Shown piece after piece: positions 11,996 through 24,540 of a DNA stretch of 64,000 bases; positions within the stretch are counted from its first letter, which is position 1; every line of letters starts with the position of its first letter. The stretch is from the NCBI GenBank assembly GCA_029844215.1, contig JAQGDG010000151.1:239654-303653 (forward strand), read 5' to 3'. The DNA is from Przewalskia tangutica. Its lineage: Eukaryota > Streptophyta > Magnoliopsida > Solanales > Solanaceae. Below the pieces are notes generated by a model. That model had not been told where the DNA came from, searched no databases, and saw nothing but the letters and a program-made list of their open reading frames with translations. The translations under genes were made by a program, and so were the position numbers.

Positions 11996-14327
11996 TGTTA
12001 TACCCGTATTTCGAGTATATGCGTGAGGGCGTGCGTAGAAATTTGAGCCTTAAAGTTAGGCAAGGTTGAAATTGTACATATCTGCCAAAAAGTCGTTTTC
12101 GGCGAAGCGTTTCCACGACTTTCGTAGGAAAATTCCGGCTATGTCATTTATAATTTTTGCGGATTTTTAGAGGCGAAACATTTGGACCAGCGGGAGGGTG
12201 GCGTGTGTCACCCTCATTGGCGTGAAGTGGGCGGCAAAGGCATCAATGGCGTTTTTGTGTTGATTCTTGGTCAAGAGTTAGGTAGGATATTTTGGTGGTA
12301 GATGGATAAGGTGCGCTTGGCGATCTTGGCCTTACACTTGCTAACACTTGGATGGATCTTGGCCATTGGTTGGCTATTCCTTGACTATAAATACCCTCTA
12401 AGTTGAAGAGTTATTTCATCCAAACTTGAGCAATCTATCTAAGTCTCAAAATACTCCTCACTCTGGTTCTTTCGTCCACCACACCTCCCCCTTTGAGAAG
12501 GCCCTTGGCGAAAGTATCCCTCGCTGTAGAGGTTAGGTGGGTACCCCCCTAGCCTAGTTGTCTTCGTATAATACCCCCCCTTTGTGGTATAGAAATACTC
12601 TCCAGTATTGTTATAATGCCCAAATACCTTGACCCAAATACCTTGTAGTATTCCCGAGTTACAACATACAAAAGCCAGAAAATACTATTATACTTCCTCG
12701 ATCCAAAGCGAAACCCTAAGTAAATCTTCACCCGTAGTTGAAGTTATAAGTAGAAGTTGGTTAGAACTTCTAAGGGTTGGTTGGAGGCGGGTCGGGCGCA
12801 TGGAGTAGGAGCTAAACCTTGCTCGGGATCGACATATAAACTCGGATAATTTTGGGCTTATCGAGGTAAACATTCTTAACATACGTGGTATTTGGAAATT
12901 ACATGTTGTAGGAGTATATAGTTAAGTATACTATATATAGAATTGAACATAGTTGTGCGGCAATGTCTTTTGACTTAAGCTGAATAATACTTACGGCGAT
13001 GTCTTGCGACTTAAGCTGAATTTAAATAAGAAGCTGAGCGTAATTACATAGGACTATATTCGGTGAACTTGTGTAACATTCTTGTGAGTAGAATTGTACA
13101 CGTCAGGTTAGGCGTGCAAACCCCCAGTTGGCTTGGTAGCGGCCTCGATAGAGAGGAGATTACGATGTTGCGGGGAAATCTTGCCGAATTTTACGTAGAA
13201 TATTCTACATTGAGATCTAGGATGTTAATAGGCGCCTTGTGGCCTCTATGGGTTGAAGTACTACGTATGGCGTGATCTACTTGGCTTAAGGAGTAGCGAA
13301 GCGGTTTGAGTACTTGGAGCACTTTGCTATTAGTCGATAATCGTCGCGGTATGTGAACCTCTTCCTATCTGTTCTAGCATGATATGTGTATAACTATGTA
13401 ATGCGGTGACGTCATGTGTTTAATGTATTTGATTGGTTTGAAACATAAAGTGTTATAACGGCTTTATGGGAAGTTGGTTATAACGACTTTATGTAGGTAA
13501 GAAAATGCTTTGTGGTTTCAAAGGTAGCGATTTGACTTATAACATTTGATGTGTAGTAACAAAGAACTTGAAGTGTTTCAAAAGACCTTTTTGAAAGAAG
13601 AGTAATACTTGGCTTTGAAAACATAAGAGTTGTACTAGCTTTATGGGAAGTTAGGTATAACGTCTTAGAGTGATAAAAAGAATGGTTTCTTGATTTTTAG
13701 AAGATAAGAGACTTGACTTAATGGTATTAATATGAATTTTGTTAAAAGTGTGAAACCTCGTTCGTGAGTAATGAGTACTTGGTTTTAAAAGGAATAATGT
13801 TTCTTGATTTGAAATCGAATGAGTATCGACAAACCAACTGCGGCGTTAATAAAGGAAAATGTATTGAATAATGAAGTATGGTATTAAAACCGATGAAACC
13901 TCCATCTGCATAGAAGCTAAGATGAGACAAAATTATATTACATTTCTAGATCATGGTGCTTAATAAGAATGATTATAAACAAGAATAACCTACTCACATA
14001 TAAGACATATGTTTCTCAAAGCGTTTAAAGGAGAATTATGTTTTAAAGTTAAAACTATGAACTATGAACCACTTTTTCTAAAATGAGAGACTTGAGCATT
14101 TGAAATTAGGCAAAATTGAACGTTTGGAAAATAAGGTTGTTACTTGATTTTACAAAGGAAAGCATTTTGGTTTACTTAACAATGTTAGTCACTCATTTTT
14201 TTATACTACGGGTGTCGGGTGACCTTTGTAAAAGAAATGGATCTTTAAAAGGAATTTAACGTCGTAGTACTTTAGGAGTTAAACCCGGACTTTGGCATAA
14301 AATGAAAGTACTTTGAGTTGTGTATAA

Positions 14328-14430
14328 CTTGCCTATGCTTGTTGTCGTGAAGCTTGCCTATGCTTGTTTGTGTGAAGCTTGCCTATGCTTGTTGTTGTGA
14401 AACTTGCCTAAGCTTGTTGTGATAGCCTTT
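14328..14430 (+). repeat. 25-27 bp tandem repeat in LTR B
   Basis: Four units of CTTGCCTATGCTTGTTGT type, matching the A LTR array. Confidence 0.75.
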
Positions 14431-14480
14431 GTTGTATTTACGTACCGCGTCTCGATGGAGGGCGGTTGATTTGTTATGAG

Positions 14481-14700
14481 CGATTACACGAGTCGCGAGA
14501 TGGCGAGGACACGTATTTCATTTGATTATACACGAGTCGCGAGATGGGAAGGGACACGTATTCCATCGATTATGCAGAGTCGCGAGATGGCGAGGACACG
14601 TATTTCATCGATTATACAAGAGTCACGAGATGGGCGAGGGACACGTATTCCGTCGATTATTCGAGTCGCGGGATGGCGGGACACGTATTTCATCTGGTTA
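14481..14700 (+). repeat. ~41-bp minisatellite in LTR B
   Basis: About five units with the core CGAGTCGCGAGATGG and GGACACGTATT. It occupies the place in the LTR that the ~80-bp array occupies in A. Confidence 0.8.
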
Positions 14701-15187
14701 TCATCATGTCTCTGCTTTATATGAACTATTATGATTTCATTCTGATCTTTTCTGATTTCACATACTTAGTACTGTTATGCGACCTCGCCGAAATTGCGTT
14801 AAATCTGCGCGGTGAAATACATCGGTTGTGGATCTCGCTCATAGGATCACAGATTCGGCGTGTCGGAAGCCCCATTTCTTGAGGCTTATCTTTTGGTATG
14901 TTACCACTGATGCAGCAGATTCTTATACATTGGGGTATGGCGGGGCCTGTCCGTCATAGGCTATTGTAAAAATCTTAAGTGCATGTATTGTTGTGGGCGG
15001 GGTTTGTAAAAAGGATAAGCTGTTCGGGTATTTATGTATATATATGATGAAGGCAAGCTATTTTTGGTTGGCTTTGTTTATTTATCTTGTCTCTTAATTC
15101 ATGTTCATGTTTTATTTCCTGATTTTCTCGATGTTGTATCACTAGGGTGCAGGTAAGGCACGATCCACGGGCAGGTTGGAGTCGTGA

Positions 15188-17490
15188 TACCTAGTATCCC
15201 TAGTAGTATTCCAAAGTTATTTCAATACTAGGAGCACGGAGATACTACTTTTTTCCAATAGTCGCAAAATGAAACCCTAGAAAAATCTTCATAGCTTGGA
15301 TGAAATGTTAAGAGAAGTTTTTTAGAAACTTCTAAGGGTCGCTTGGAGCGGGTTGGAGCGTAAGGATTTGGAGCTAAACGTTGCTCAGGATCGACTTATA
15401 ATCGTGGATAATTTTGGGCTTATCGAGGTAATGATCTATGTCCCCCTATTGTAATTGGATATTACATGTTGTAGTAGTTATACTTGAGTATATTATATGA
15501 GGAAAGAAGATTGATAGAATTGAACTGTATTTACATTGGTTTGTATTCTGATGAACTTGTAGTATTATTGTGGGAAGTGTTATGCATGTCAGGTTAGGCG
15601 TGTAACCCATTTGGAGTTGTTGGCTTGGTAGCGGGCCTTGATAGAGGAGAGATTTATGTGGTTACGAGGGAGGTCTTTGCGAATTTTAGTAGAATAAGGA
15701 ACCTTGTACTTAGAATTGTTCTGAAGAGATCTAGAGGTTGATAGGCGTTTTGTGGCCTTTATAGGTTGAAGTACTACGAGTAGCGTATTCTACTTGAAGG
15801 GTGGAAAAGGCTAAGCGGGGTTATAATACTTTGGGCGTTTTGCTAATTATCGATAATCGTCGAGGTATGTGAACCTCTTCCTATCTTTTCTAGCATGATT
15901 GTTGTGAAATATGTAGTCTGATAGGCGTCGTGTGCTAAGCGAGTTTTGGTTGGTTTAAAACATAAAGTGTTATAATAGCTTTATGGGAAGTTAGTTATAA
16001 CGACTTTATGTAGGTAAAAGAATGGTTTATTGATTTTAGAAGTTAAGAGACTTGATCTTGAAAGATAAGTGACTTGACTTAATTGACTTGATATGAATTT
16101 TGTTAAAAGTTGTGAAACCTCATTAAGTGAGTAATGAGTACTTGGTTTTAAAGAATAATGTTATATTGATTTCGTAAATGGGAATAAGTATTGAACAAAC
16201 CACTGCAGCGTTAATAAAGGAAAATGTATTGACAAATAATTAATTATATTAAAACCAGTAGAAACCTCCATCTGCATAGAAGCTAAAATAAGAGAAAATT
16301 GTATTACATTTCTAGATCATGTTTGCTTTAATAAGATTGTTATAAGCAAGTATAACTACTCATGTAGTCATATGTTACTCAATTGTTTTAAAAGAGATTA
16401 TGTTATTAAGTGATTAAGACTATGAACTATGAAATCTTTGAAAATAAGAGACTTGAGTAATTGAAGTTATGCGGCTTGAACTTTTGGAAAAGAACGTTGT
16501 TACTTGACTTTAAAAAGGGAAAGTGTTTTGGTTTAAAAGGAAGGCATGGTAGTGTCTTAAATGCATTTTAGAAGAGGTTTAAATGTTATGGCGATTACAC
16601 CTCGAGTCCCGTTAGATGGGCGAGACATGTATCTTCTGCGATTTGACATCGAGTCGTGAGATGGGCGAGATATGGCGATTTGACATCGAGTCCCGTGAGA
16701 TGGGCGAGATATGGCGATTTGACACGAGTCCGTGAGATGGGCGAGATATGGCGATTGACAAAGTCCCATGAGATGGGGTGGGAATGTGACCATCTGATCC
16801 GACAGAGTCCCATGAGATGGCGGGATTGTGACCATCTGATTCCACTCGAGTCCCGTAGGATGGGCGAGACATGTTATCGTATCACTGCGATTTATACCTA
16901 AGCTGCCGCGGTGAGGAAGGAGTTCCACGGCGCGAGGATGACTTGGAGGGCGTGAGTCCCTGACTTGACATGACTTCTTTTATGTAGTAAACTGTAGTTT
17001 GGTTATCATACATGTCTCCGGTTTTATATAGACTTTCATGATTTCATTTCTGATATTTTGATTTCACATACTTGGTACTGTTATGCGACCTCCGGAGGCT
17101 GCGTTCATCTGCGGTAGAGAGTACATCGGTTGTGGATCCTCGCTCATAGGATCACAGTTCAGCGGTTTGGGAAGCTCCGTTTAAGAATTTGAGGCTTATC
17201 TTTGGTATAGTCCCCTGTCATTGTAAGTACTTGTACATTCAGGGGTATGGCGGGGCCCTGTCCCGTCATAGTTATGGTTACACTCTTAAGTGCAGTAATC
17301 TTGTTGTGGCGGGGTTGTAAGGGATGTAGCTCGGTTATATATATATGCGAGAAAGGTGGCCGTTTTGGTTAGCCTATTTTCTTATTGTATATCTTGTTTC
17401 ATGTGTAAGTTTTATTTCCGTGATTTTCTCGATGTTGTATCACTAGGGTGCGGGTAAGGCACGATCCAGGCCGAGAGTCGGGTCGTGACA
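15188..17490 (+). mobile_element. Element X: 3' part of an older LTR, interrupted by B
   Basis: The fragment starts at the position equivalent to about base 910 of LTR A (CTAGTAGTATTCC) and runs to the terminus TCGTGACA at 17490. No PBS follows, so this is either the outer 3' end of an element or a solo LTR. It has the AATAAA block at about 16200-16320 and its own minisatellite at 16590-16880. Its left part should lie upstream of the window. Confidence 0.75.
16590..16880 (+). repeat. ~40-bp minisatellite in LTR X
   Basis: About seven units with the core GAGTCCCGTGAGATGGGCGA, related to the B-type unit. Open frames here, such as the minus-strand one at 16557-16928, are only translations of this repeat. 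Confidence 0.8.
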
Positions 17491-17790
17491 TTAGCTATGC
17501 CAAGTACCAGCATATCATGTACCAAACACACGTAAAATCATTCATTTTAACTATGCCAAGGTACGACATATCATGTACCAAACACGTATAAAGTCTTTCA
17601 TTTAACTAAACCTAGGTACCAATCTTGTATAACAAATATTAAAATGAACTTTCCTTTTAGAAATCGTGGTACAACATATCATGTACCAATCACATATAAT
17701 AAACTTTCCTTTTAGAAATGTGTGGTACGACATATCATGTACCAATCACGTATAATAAACTTTTCCTTTTAGAAATGTGTGGTACAGCAT
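17491..17790 (+). repeat. AT-rich ~57-bp tandem array, left part
   Basis: Units carry the palindrome-like GGTAC..ACATATCATGTACC followed by AATCAC, ATAATAAAC and TTTTAGAAATGTGT. The last two or three are regular; those near 17497-17640 are degraded. The array breaks at 17790 where element C begins and continues after it at 27309. Origin unknown; it could be part of an old element or a small satellite. Confidence 0.7.
17786..17790. other. Target-site duplication of element C, left copy
   Basis: AGCAT lies directly before the 5' LTR and AACAT (27309-27313) directly after the 3' LTR. The undisturbed repeat reads AACAT here, so the left copy has one substitution or error. Confidence 0.65.
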
Positions 17791-20157
17791 TGTTATACCC
17801 GTATTTCAGTATATGCGTGAAATCGTACTAGTTTAGCCTTAAAGTTTAGGCTTGGGCGATTTTTTGGGCACAACTCGCAGCGAATAGTTTCAAATGAAAG
17901 CGTTTCCACGGCTTTGTAGGGTAAATTCGGCTATGCCATTTCTAATTTTTGCGGATTTTTAGAGGCGAAACATTTTGGACCAGCGGGAGGCGACACTTGT
18001 CACCTCCGATTGATGGACTTGAAATCGTCCGTTTGGGCGATTTGGACTTAGTGTTACGTTTTTGTGCCTTGTGCACAAGTCGAGAGTTAGTAGGATATTT
18101 GTGTGGAGTAAATCTTCACTACACTTGCACTTGTCTTAATCTTGGCCATTGGTTGGCCACAACTGACCTATAAATACCCTTAAGATGAAGAGTTCTTCGT
18201 CCACAAATCTTTCAAGTCTTGAAAATCCTCTCCTCTCCCCAGGCCTTGTTCGTCAAACACTCCACTCCCTTGTGAAGTTTGGCGGGGCTACCCACTGCTG
18301 GCAAATCTACCCCCTCCCTTGGTAGAAAAGTTGCCTTCTTGTATTGTTATAATGCCCAAATACCTAGCCCAAATCCTTAGTACTTAGTAGAAGTTGTGAA
18401 GAACTTCTAAGGTTTCCTTGGGCATACAACTTAGGAGCAAAACCTTGCTCGAGCGTGACTTTATCTAGGATATTATTGGGCTTACAGAGTAACTAATCCT
18501 AACCCTCTTTTGAATTAGAGAATACTTCTTTGTTGTAGTATAAGAATAAGTATAAATACTTAGAAGAATATTGCGAGTATAGAATTGGTATTATCACGAT
18601 GAAGGGTTTAAAGAAGAATAATCAAATTGTACTTACATAGAATTTGTTTTCACAGTGAACTTGAGTAGCTCAGGGTAGGGAAGTGCTTTGCAGACTTTCA
18701 GTAGAATTGTGAACCCTCTGTTTAGAATGACCTTGAGTAGTCTTTGATAGATATCTGTGACTATTATAGGTGACTCTCTGCGCGACATATTGACTTGGTG
18801 GTGGTTTTATTTGAGAAGGTATGTGATTCTTCCTAAAGCATGATATTTTACAATATATATGTAGTGCGGTAGGCGTGCGTGTTAAGCGAATAATAACTAC
18901 GACAATGCCTCGGCTTAAGCACTGAATAATACTTACGGCAATGCCTGGCTTAAGCACTTTGAATAATAAAGAATGAAAGCATTTCAAAAGAATCTTGAAT
19001 CATTTTTCTGAAGAGAACTAATTGGTTTTAAAGCGAAGCTTAAAGAGTTATACTAGCTTTATGGGAAGTTAAGTATAACCACTTAAGGTTGATAAAAAAG
19101 CAGTTTGCCTATGTGTTTATATGGACTTATATTGAATTGTGAAAAGAATAATAAAATGGTTTGATAAGTAGACATGATATGATGCTATGTGTGTTAGTGT
19201 CTTTATGTGACTTGTGTAAAGAAGTCAGTCTTACTTATGCTTATGTTGTTTTGAACTATAATTTGTGTTAATCTTATATCACTCACCTCTTGAGATGATC
19301 TGGGGTTAAAGCGCCTCCGATGCGGGGTAGACTCGGCGATGCAGGACCGTGATTCGAGAATACCTCATGCGGGTCGAGGGCCTATGCGAACTACGAGAGT
19401 TCGAGTTAGTATGCGGGGTTATACCTCATGCGGTCTATGTGGCCATGCGGACAGCGAGTCGGGGCGTTGCAGGAGTAGCTACCCTCGATGCGGGGTTATA
19501 CCTCATGCGGGCTATGTGAGTGGCCTATGCGGACTCGGAGTCGAGTTAGTCTTGCGAGAATGATAATATGGCGAGTGGCCTGCTTTGATCATTCGCGGAC
19601 CTAGAAAAGACACATTACGATTTACCTATTGTTGCTCTTGTTTATGATGTGGCACTATGCGGTCCCTTAGTTGTTTCATACATACTTGCAAACTGATTTT
19701 AAAATGATATGTTTTCATTTAAGTATTTCTGATTTCATATACTTAGTACTGTTATCTTGACCTCGCCCTTGAGCTGCGTTCATCTGCATGGTAAGAGCGG
19801 CAGTGCTAGATCCTCGTCTTAGGATCTCTGCGTTGGTGTCGGGAGCTCCGTCTTTTCGGAGGCTCTGCTTTTGGGTATGATTTCCTGTTGTAGATAGTTT
19901 TATGATCGAGGGTATGGCGGGGCCTGTCGCCATAGTTGTATATTTCCTTAAGTGCATGTAGTCATGATGTGCGATTTGGATATAGCTTTGCTAAACCATA
20001 TTTATGTATATATGCGAAAGCGCGTTTTCTCACATAAGGCGTATCTTATTTTATAAAGCTGTTTCATGTCTTGCTTTATATTTCCGTGATTACTCGATGT
20101 ATGACTACTTGGGTGCCCGGTAAGGCACGATCCACGAACCGGAATGGAGTCGTGACA
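17791..20157 (+). repeat. Element C 5' LTR
   Basis: It begins TGTTATACCCGTATTTCAGT and ends AGTCGTGACA. TATA is at 18169-18176 after GGCCATTGGTTGGCC. It aligns to 24984-27308 with short indels clustered in GC-rich parts. Confidence 0.92.
19310..19570 (+). repeat. ATGCGG-rich minisatellite in C 5' LTR
   Basis: Irregular units contain TACCTCATGCGGG, CTATGTGGCCATGCGG and GAGTTCGAGTTAGT. It matches 26460-26712 in the 3' LTR. Confidence 0.65.
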
Positions 20158-20161
20158 AAAG

Positions 20162-20172
20162 TGGTATCGAGC
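20162..20172 (+). other. Primer-binding site, element C
   Basis: TGGTATCGAGC, after LTR end and AAAAG; Met-tRNA type with one A missing. Confidence 0.8.
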
Positions 20173-20357
20173 GATTAATCCTCGGAAAGTGTCTGACCGT
20201 ATCTAGTAAGTCTTGATTATCGGTGTGTTGTGCACCACGCAATGTCAGGAGGCTATAGGATATTTAGGATTGGTTTCCACTCTTCTTACTCTGAGATCGT
20301 GCTTTAGAGCTGTGTTAAAGTTGGACCCCTCTAACGTATTCCTTTCTATACTTGATT

Positions 20358-21470
20358 ATGCCTCGCGTAAGGCAACCGGGCGAGAAGGGCAAAGCGAGGA
20401 GGCGCGATCGGACAGAGATTCTGAGGGCTCGAGCCCGATCTATCTGCGACGGCGAGTTCTATGGCGCCGCCCGGCCGAACTACGATGCCGTACCTCGTCC
20501 CACGGCTGAGGCGGAGAGTTAGGAGTCTGAGAGATAACTTGACTATTGGCTAGAAGTTGTGGCGAATCGAGATAAATTTGAATCTGGCGATTCGATTCGG
20601 CCGGTCGAACCCGTGGTACACGAGGCGAATAGTTTGAGCTACGAGATTTCTTGAGTTGTAGCCCGCGAGTTTCTGGTGGCGGGAGGATGATCGCGAGAGT
20701 TCATCCGTCGGCTACGAGAAGGATCATGCGGTGATCGAGGCCTCGGAGGCAGTCTGTGACGCCGGTTCGCATCGGCTGCGTGATACCGCGATCGATTGGT
20801 TTGATTCATGGGAGTTATCCGGGAAACCGCAGCGTCCCACTACTTAGGATGAGTTCTCGAGGCTTTCCTCGCTCACTTCTTGCCTCGTAGATGAGGAGGC
20901 GCGGTGATAGATTTTTCTTTGAGGCGAGAAGGGCCTTGTCGGGAGTACAATGTCGAGTTTGATTCATTGGCTCGATATGTCCCGGCATTAGTAGCGATAT
21001 GGAGGATAGGGTGCGCTACGTCACGGTCTAGATGATTATATGGCGAGTCATATGCGGGTGTTTCTCTCGGCGGGTATGGACATTACGCATGCGAGCTCAT
21101 GCCCTTGGATGCGAGGCGCGAGAGTCGGCGAGTGGGCGACGGCGGCGAAGAAGGCGGGGCGGGAGGGTCTTACGGTGGCTATCGTGGTGGCGGCCTCGGC
21201 GGCGATCTGGGTGCACCACGGCGGCTGAGCACTCTGCACCGTCCTCGGCCTGGCCCGAGTATTCGGCGGGCGGGGCGGGGCTTGGGCGTCGAGTAGCGAG
21301 AGTGCGGCGATCGGGACCACCCCGGTGTGGCCGTCGCGGTAGATCCCATTCTGAAGTGTGGTACTACTTTGGAGCTTATTCTGATTGTGGCAGCGGTCAC
21401 TGCGGCTGTCAGGCCAGGCGTGGCGGTGGTAGAGCTCGACGCCGAGGTTACATTGCGGCTTCATCTCCTC
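20358..21470 (+). pseudogene. gag: gag of autonomous element C (frames broken)
   Basis: The start ATGCCTCGCGTAAGGCAACC at 20358 reads MPRVRQPGEKGK. The capsid core is readable near 20779-20890 (RDTAIDWFDSWEL, later FLAHFLP). A degraded CCHC knuckle lies near 21373-21412. Product would be the structural Gag of the cytoplasmic particle. It is close in sequence to the gag of the pol-less elements, which suggests that they could share particles. Frameshifts and stops interrupt it; many coincide with GC-rich trinucleotides. A 217-codon frame at 21032-21685 covers parts of gag and protease in mixed frames and should not be taken as a real protein. Confidence 0.78.
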
Positions 21471-21900
21471 TGATTACTCGCCCGGGCGAGGTACTCGTGG
21501 GTCGGCCAGTCGCGGCGGTCGTGGCTCGGGTCCCGATTCGCGGTCCTCGAAGCGCGTTTATGCTGTCGGTAAGCGGGATCGAGGCCTCGCGATGTCGTCG
21601 CGGTACCTTATCGATTTACAGGTTTGATGTGTATGCTTTGATAGATCGGGTTCTACTCTGTCATATATCTCCCACTTGTTGCTAGTAGGATAGGGATAGA
21701 GCACGTGTCCATGGACCACTTTCGAGGTAGCTACGCGATGGGTGATTCGGTGGTAGCTCGGCGGGTATATAGAGCTTGTCTGTGACCATTCTGATCGTCG
21801 GACCCTGGCGGACTTGATAGAGTTGGAGATGATTGATTTCGGCGTGATCATGGGGATGGATTGGCTAGCTTGCTATGCCAATGTAAGCTGAAGAGAGAGA
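21471..21900 (+). pseudogene. Retropepsin-like aspartic protease domain of pol, element C
   Basis: The protease would cut the Gag-Pol polyprotein. Near 21625-21685 the frames give DVYALID then SYISPLV with a frameshift between, fitting the D-(S/P)-G-S/T-S-Y active-site region of plant Ty3/gypsy proteases. Near 21800-21880 the second family signature reads LADLIELEMIDFGVIMGMDW, the flap-to-C-terminal part that precedes RT in chromoviruses. Downstream of gag and upstream of RT, as expected for the family. Broken by indels. Confidence 0.75.
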
Positions 21901-22980
21901 GTAATGCAGTTCGGTTTCTGAGGCCGGTTGTTGAGTGGGAGAGAGCACGGTATCGTAGAAGGTAGGTTTATTTCCTACCTCAAGGCTAGGAAGATAGTGC
22001 GGAAGGGTATATCTACCATCTCGTTCGGGTGTTTGATCTTGAAGCTGCGGTACCAGATTTTCGTCGATTCGGTGGTGAGAGAGTTCCAGGCGTGTTTCAG
22101 GCGACCTCGGTATCCTCACGAGAGGAGATCGAGTTTTGTATAGATGTGTTGCGGACACTCGGCTTTATTCCATTCGCCATGAGAATGGCACTGCCGAGTT
22201 GAGAGAAAGAAGGACCGGTGAGAGATTTCTTTGGAGAAGGGTTTTATCCGGACCTAGTGTTTCTCGCAGAAGCGCGGTATTGTTCGTGAAGAAGAAGGGC
22301 GGGGCAGCTGCGCGTGTGTGTTGACTTCTGACGGTGAACAAGGTGACCATTAAACGAATACCCCTTCCGAGATTGATGATTTGTTCGACGATTGCGAGCG
22401 CGAGATGTTTCTCGAGATTGATCTACGGTCGGGCTATCATCAGTGCGAGTCGAGAGAGGTGGATGTCCCCAGAATTGCATTCGGACGGTATGGGCATTAT
22501 GAGTTGAAGTCATGTCTTTTGGGTTGACGATACTCGGTGGTATTCATGGATTTGATGAGCAAGTGTTCAAACCATTTTTGGACACGTTTGTGATAGTGTT
22601 CATTGATGATATCTTGGTTTATTCGCTCGGAAGCGAGGCGTCATGCGGAACATTTGAGGCTGTCTTGTGATTCTCGAGACCAGCGGTTATGCGCCAAGTT
22701 TTCCAAATGTGAGTTTTGGTTGACTTGATGGCGTTTCTTGGGCATATTAGCCGGGTGATGGCGTTAGTGGATCTGGCGAGATCGAAGCGATCGGGACTTG
22801 GCCTGAACCCTTACTCAACGAGAGGTTCGTAGTTTTACGGGCCTTGCGAGGATATTATCGGCGGTTCGTGGAGAAGTTTGCTTCTATCTACGCACCGTTG
22901 ACTAGGTGACTCGGAAGCGGCCAAGTTTGATGGTGATGCTTGTGGCGAGGTTTCGATTCTTTGAAAGAAGGCGGCAGCGC
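21901..22980 (+). pseudogene. Reverse transcriptase domain of pol, element C
   Basis: RT copies the element RNA into cDNA. Motifs in order: FISYLKARKIVRKG-like linker (21969-22010); FVKKK (22283-22297); IDLRSGYHQ (22417-22443); YGHYELK (22489-22509); catalytic FIDDILVYS (22599-22625), the Ty3/gypsy form of the YxDD box; AKFSKCEFWL (22693-22722); and YYRRFVEKFASI in the connection region (22853-22890). These lie in more than one frame, with frameshifts between, so the protein is not readable end to end. The motif order and spacing are normal and no large deletion is seen. It is the only RT in the window. Confidence 0.88.
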
Positions 22981-23345
22981 CCGTTCTTACTCTTCCGGAG
23001 GTCGAGATGGTTATGTTGTATTGTGATGCGTCGGGCATCGGGTTGGGATGCGTGTTGATGCGGCATGGCGGGGTTATAGCATATCGTCCGGCGGTGAAAA
23101 ACATGAGGAACTACCCAGCGTGATTTGGAGTTAGCGGTGTGATTCCGCTTTGAAGATGCGGAGGCCTATTTGTATGGGGTTCACGTGGATATTTTACGGA
23201 CCACAGAGCCTCGGTATATCTTGACTAGAGGAGGCTGAACTTCGGCGAAGGTGGTTAGAGTTGCTTAAGGATTACGATGTTGATATCTGTACCACGGGAA
23301 GGCGATGTTGTGGCGGATGCTCTTAGTCGTATGTCGATGGGAGCC
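22981..23345 (+). pseudogene. RNase H domain of pol, element C
   Basis: RNase H removes the RNA strand of the RNA-DNA hybrid. VMLYCDASGIGLGCVLM is readable at 23010-23060, including the catalytic DAS. WLELLKDYDVDI follows near 23252-23286, and VVADALSRM at 23307-23333 marks the end of the domain. Between them the YHPGKA-type motif reads as YHGKA with bases missing, an example of the small deletions typical of this sequence. Confidence 0.85.
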
Positions 23346-23599
23346 TATCGGATGTGCGACTAGAGAGGAGGGACATGGTTAAGTGATTTGCATCGATTAG
23401 CGAGCCTTGGTGTCGTTTGATTGATTACGATAGCGGTGGGGTTAGAGTTCGTGAGGTTCTTTGAGTCTTCCGTCGTCGAGGAGGTGAAGAGCAACGATTC
23501 GAGATCGGTTTTGACACGTTATCGTGTCTGACTCTTCGTGAGGCAAAGGTCCTTTTGAGTAGCTTTGATGGGGTGCTAAGGTTTGGCGAGTTGTGTGTT

Positions 23600-24540
23600 C
23601 GGATGTTTGAGGACTTGTGAGTTCTTGGGAAGCACCGGTAGCGCGTTACTCTATCCGTCGAAGTCGACCAAGATGTACCACGACCAGATCGTGTATTGGT
23701 GGGATGGCTTGAAGAGGGCGTTGCGAGTTAAGTAGCTCGGTGCGTGTTGTCGGCGGTGAAGGTAGAGCACGAGGCACGGTGGTTTATTCTGACGATTGAG
23801 ATCCGACACGGAAGTGGGAGGTAATCAGCATGGACTTCATCAGGATTACCTGCTTTTCGGAGGAGACATGATTCTATATGGGTTATAAATCGGCGGTGTG
23901 AAATCAGCCCACTTTCTTCCGTCGGGGCGACTTTTGGTGAGGATTATGCGAACTTTACATCAGAGATCGTCGGTGCGTGATCCCTACTTGATCATATCGA
24001 CGAGAGCCGGTTTACGGCTAAACGGAGAGTCGCTTCGAGAGGGTTTAGGGGCGGTGAGCACAAATCTGCATTTCATCCGCAGAGCAGACGGACGAGCGAG
24101 CGCGCTATCCGGACTCTTGAGGATATCTTTGCGAGCTGTGTTATTGACCAGTGGTAGTTGGGAGGATCATTTGCCTCTAGTTGAGTTCGCGTACAATAAT
24201 AGCTACCACTCGGTATTCGGATGGCGCCTTACGAGGCCTTGTATGGGAGGAAGTGCGGTCGCCTATAGGTTGGTTCGATGTGGGCGAGAGTGCGGCTAGT
24301 GGGACCATATTTGGTGCAGCGAGCGATGGATAAGGTGAAGCTTATCAGGCGGCTATTGGACTCGAGTCGGCAAGTCGTATCACGAGATCATCGTCGTCGG
24401 CATCTTGAGTTCGAGAGTTCATGATTGGGTTTTCCTAAAGGTGTCGCCCATGAAGGGGTGATGAGATTCTGAAGAAGAGGAAACTTCGGCCCGAGTACGT
24501 TGGGCGTTTAGTTGTCGCGAGGTAGGCAAGGTTGCCTATG
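23600..24540 (+). pseudogene. Integrase domain of pol, element C
   Basis: Integrase inserts the cDNA into chromatin. The N-terminal zinc-binding region is seen as STKMYHD (23664-23684) and YWWDGLK (23694-23714). The catalytic core has ISMDFI (23824-23841), where the first catalytic Asp lies, KSAHFLP (23901-23921), FHPQ (24071-24082) and SWEDHLPLVEFAYNNSYH (about 24156-24209). The GPY/F-like region is near 24490-24545 (ending VAYELDLP). Frameshifts separate several of these. Downstream comes the chromodomain segment. Confidence 0.85.

Larger units (their letters stand above)
8983..15187 (+). mobile_element. Element B: gag-only Ty3/gypsy element, 5' LTR interrupted by A
   Basis: Visible parts are the last ~656 bp of the 5' LTR (8983-9638), PBS, a 2357-bp internal region, PPT and a full 3' LTR (11996-15187). 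The 5' LTR fragment matches the end of the 3' LTR, including its 41-bp minisatellite, so the missing left part of the LTR should lie upstream of A, outside the window. The internal region holds gag and the shared noncoding domain and lacks pol motifs. The right end runs into the middle of LTR X, so B itself was inserted into X. Confidence 0.8.
11996..15187 (+). repeat. Element B 3' LTR
   Basis: It begins TGTTATACCC and ends near GTCGTGA at 15187, with the final CA apparently lost. TATA is at 12386-12393, the paired CTTTATG motif occurs twice (near 13440-13490 and 13622-13665), the AATAAA block is near 13822-13945, the 25-bp repeat at 14328-14430 and the 41-bp minisatellite at 14481-14700. Confidence 0.85.

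Noticed and set aside
16557..16928. Minus-strand frames with repeating SHGT and SPYLAHLT-like peptides
   Set aside because: They are translations of the ~40-bp minisatellite, open in several frames at once.
21032..21685. The longest open frame in the window (217 codons) as a single gene
   Set aside because: It covers the end of gag and the protease region in mixed frames; known motifs lie in other frames for much of its length.
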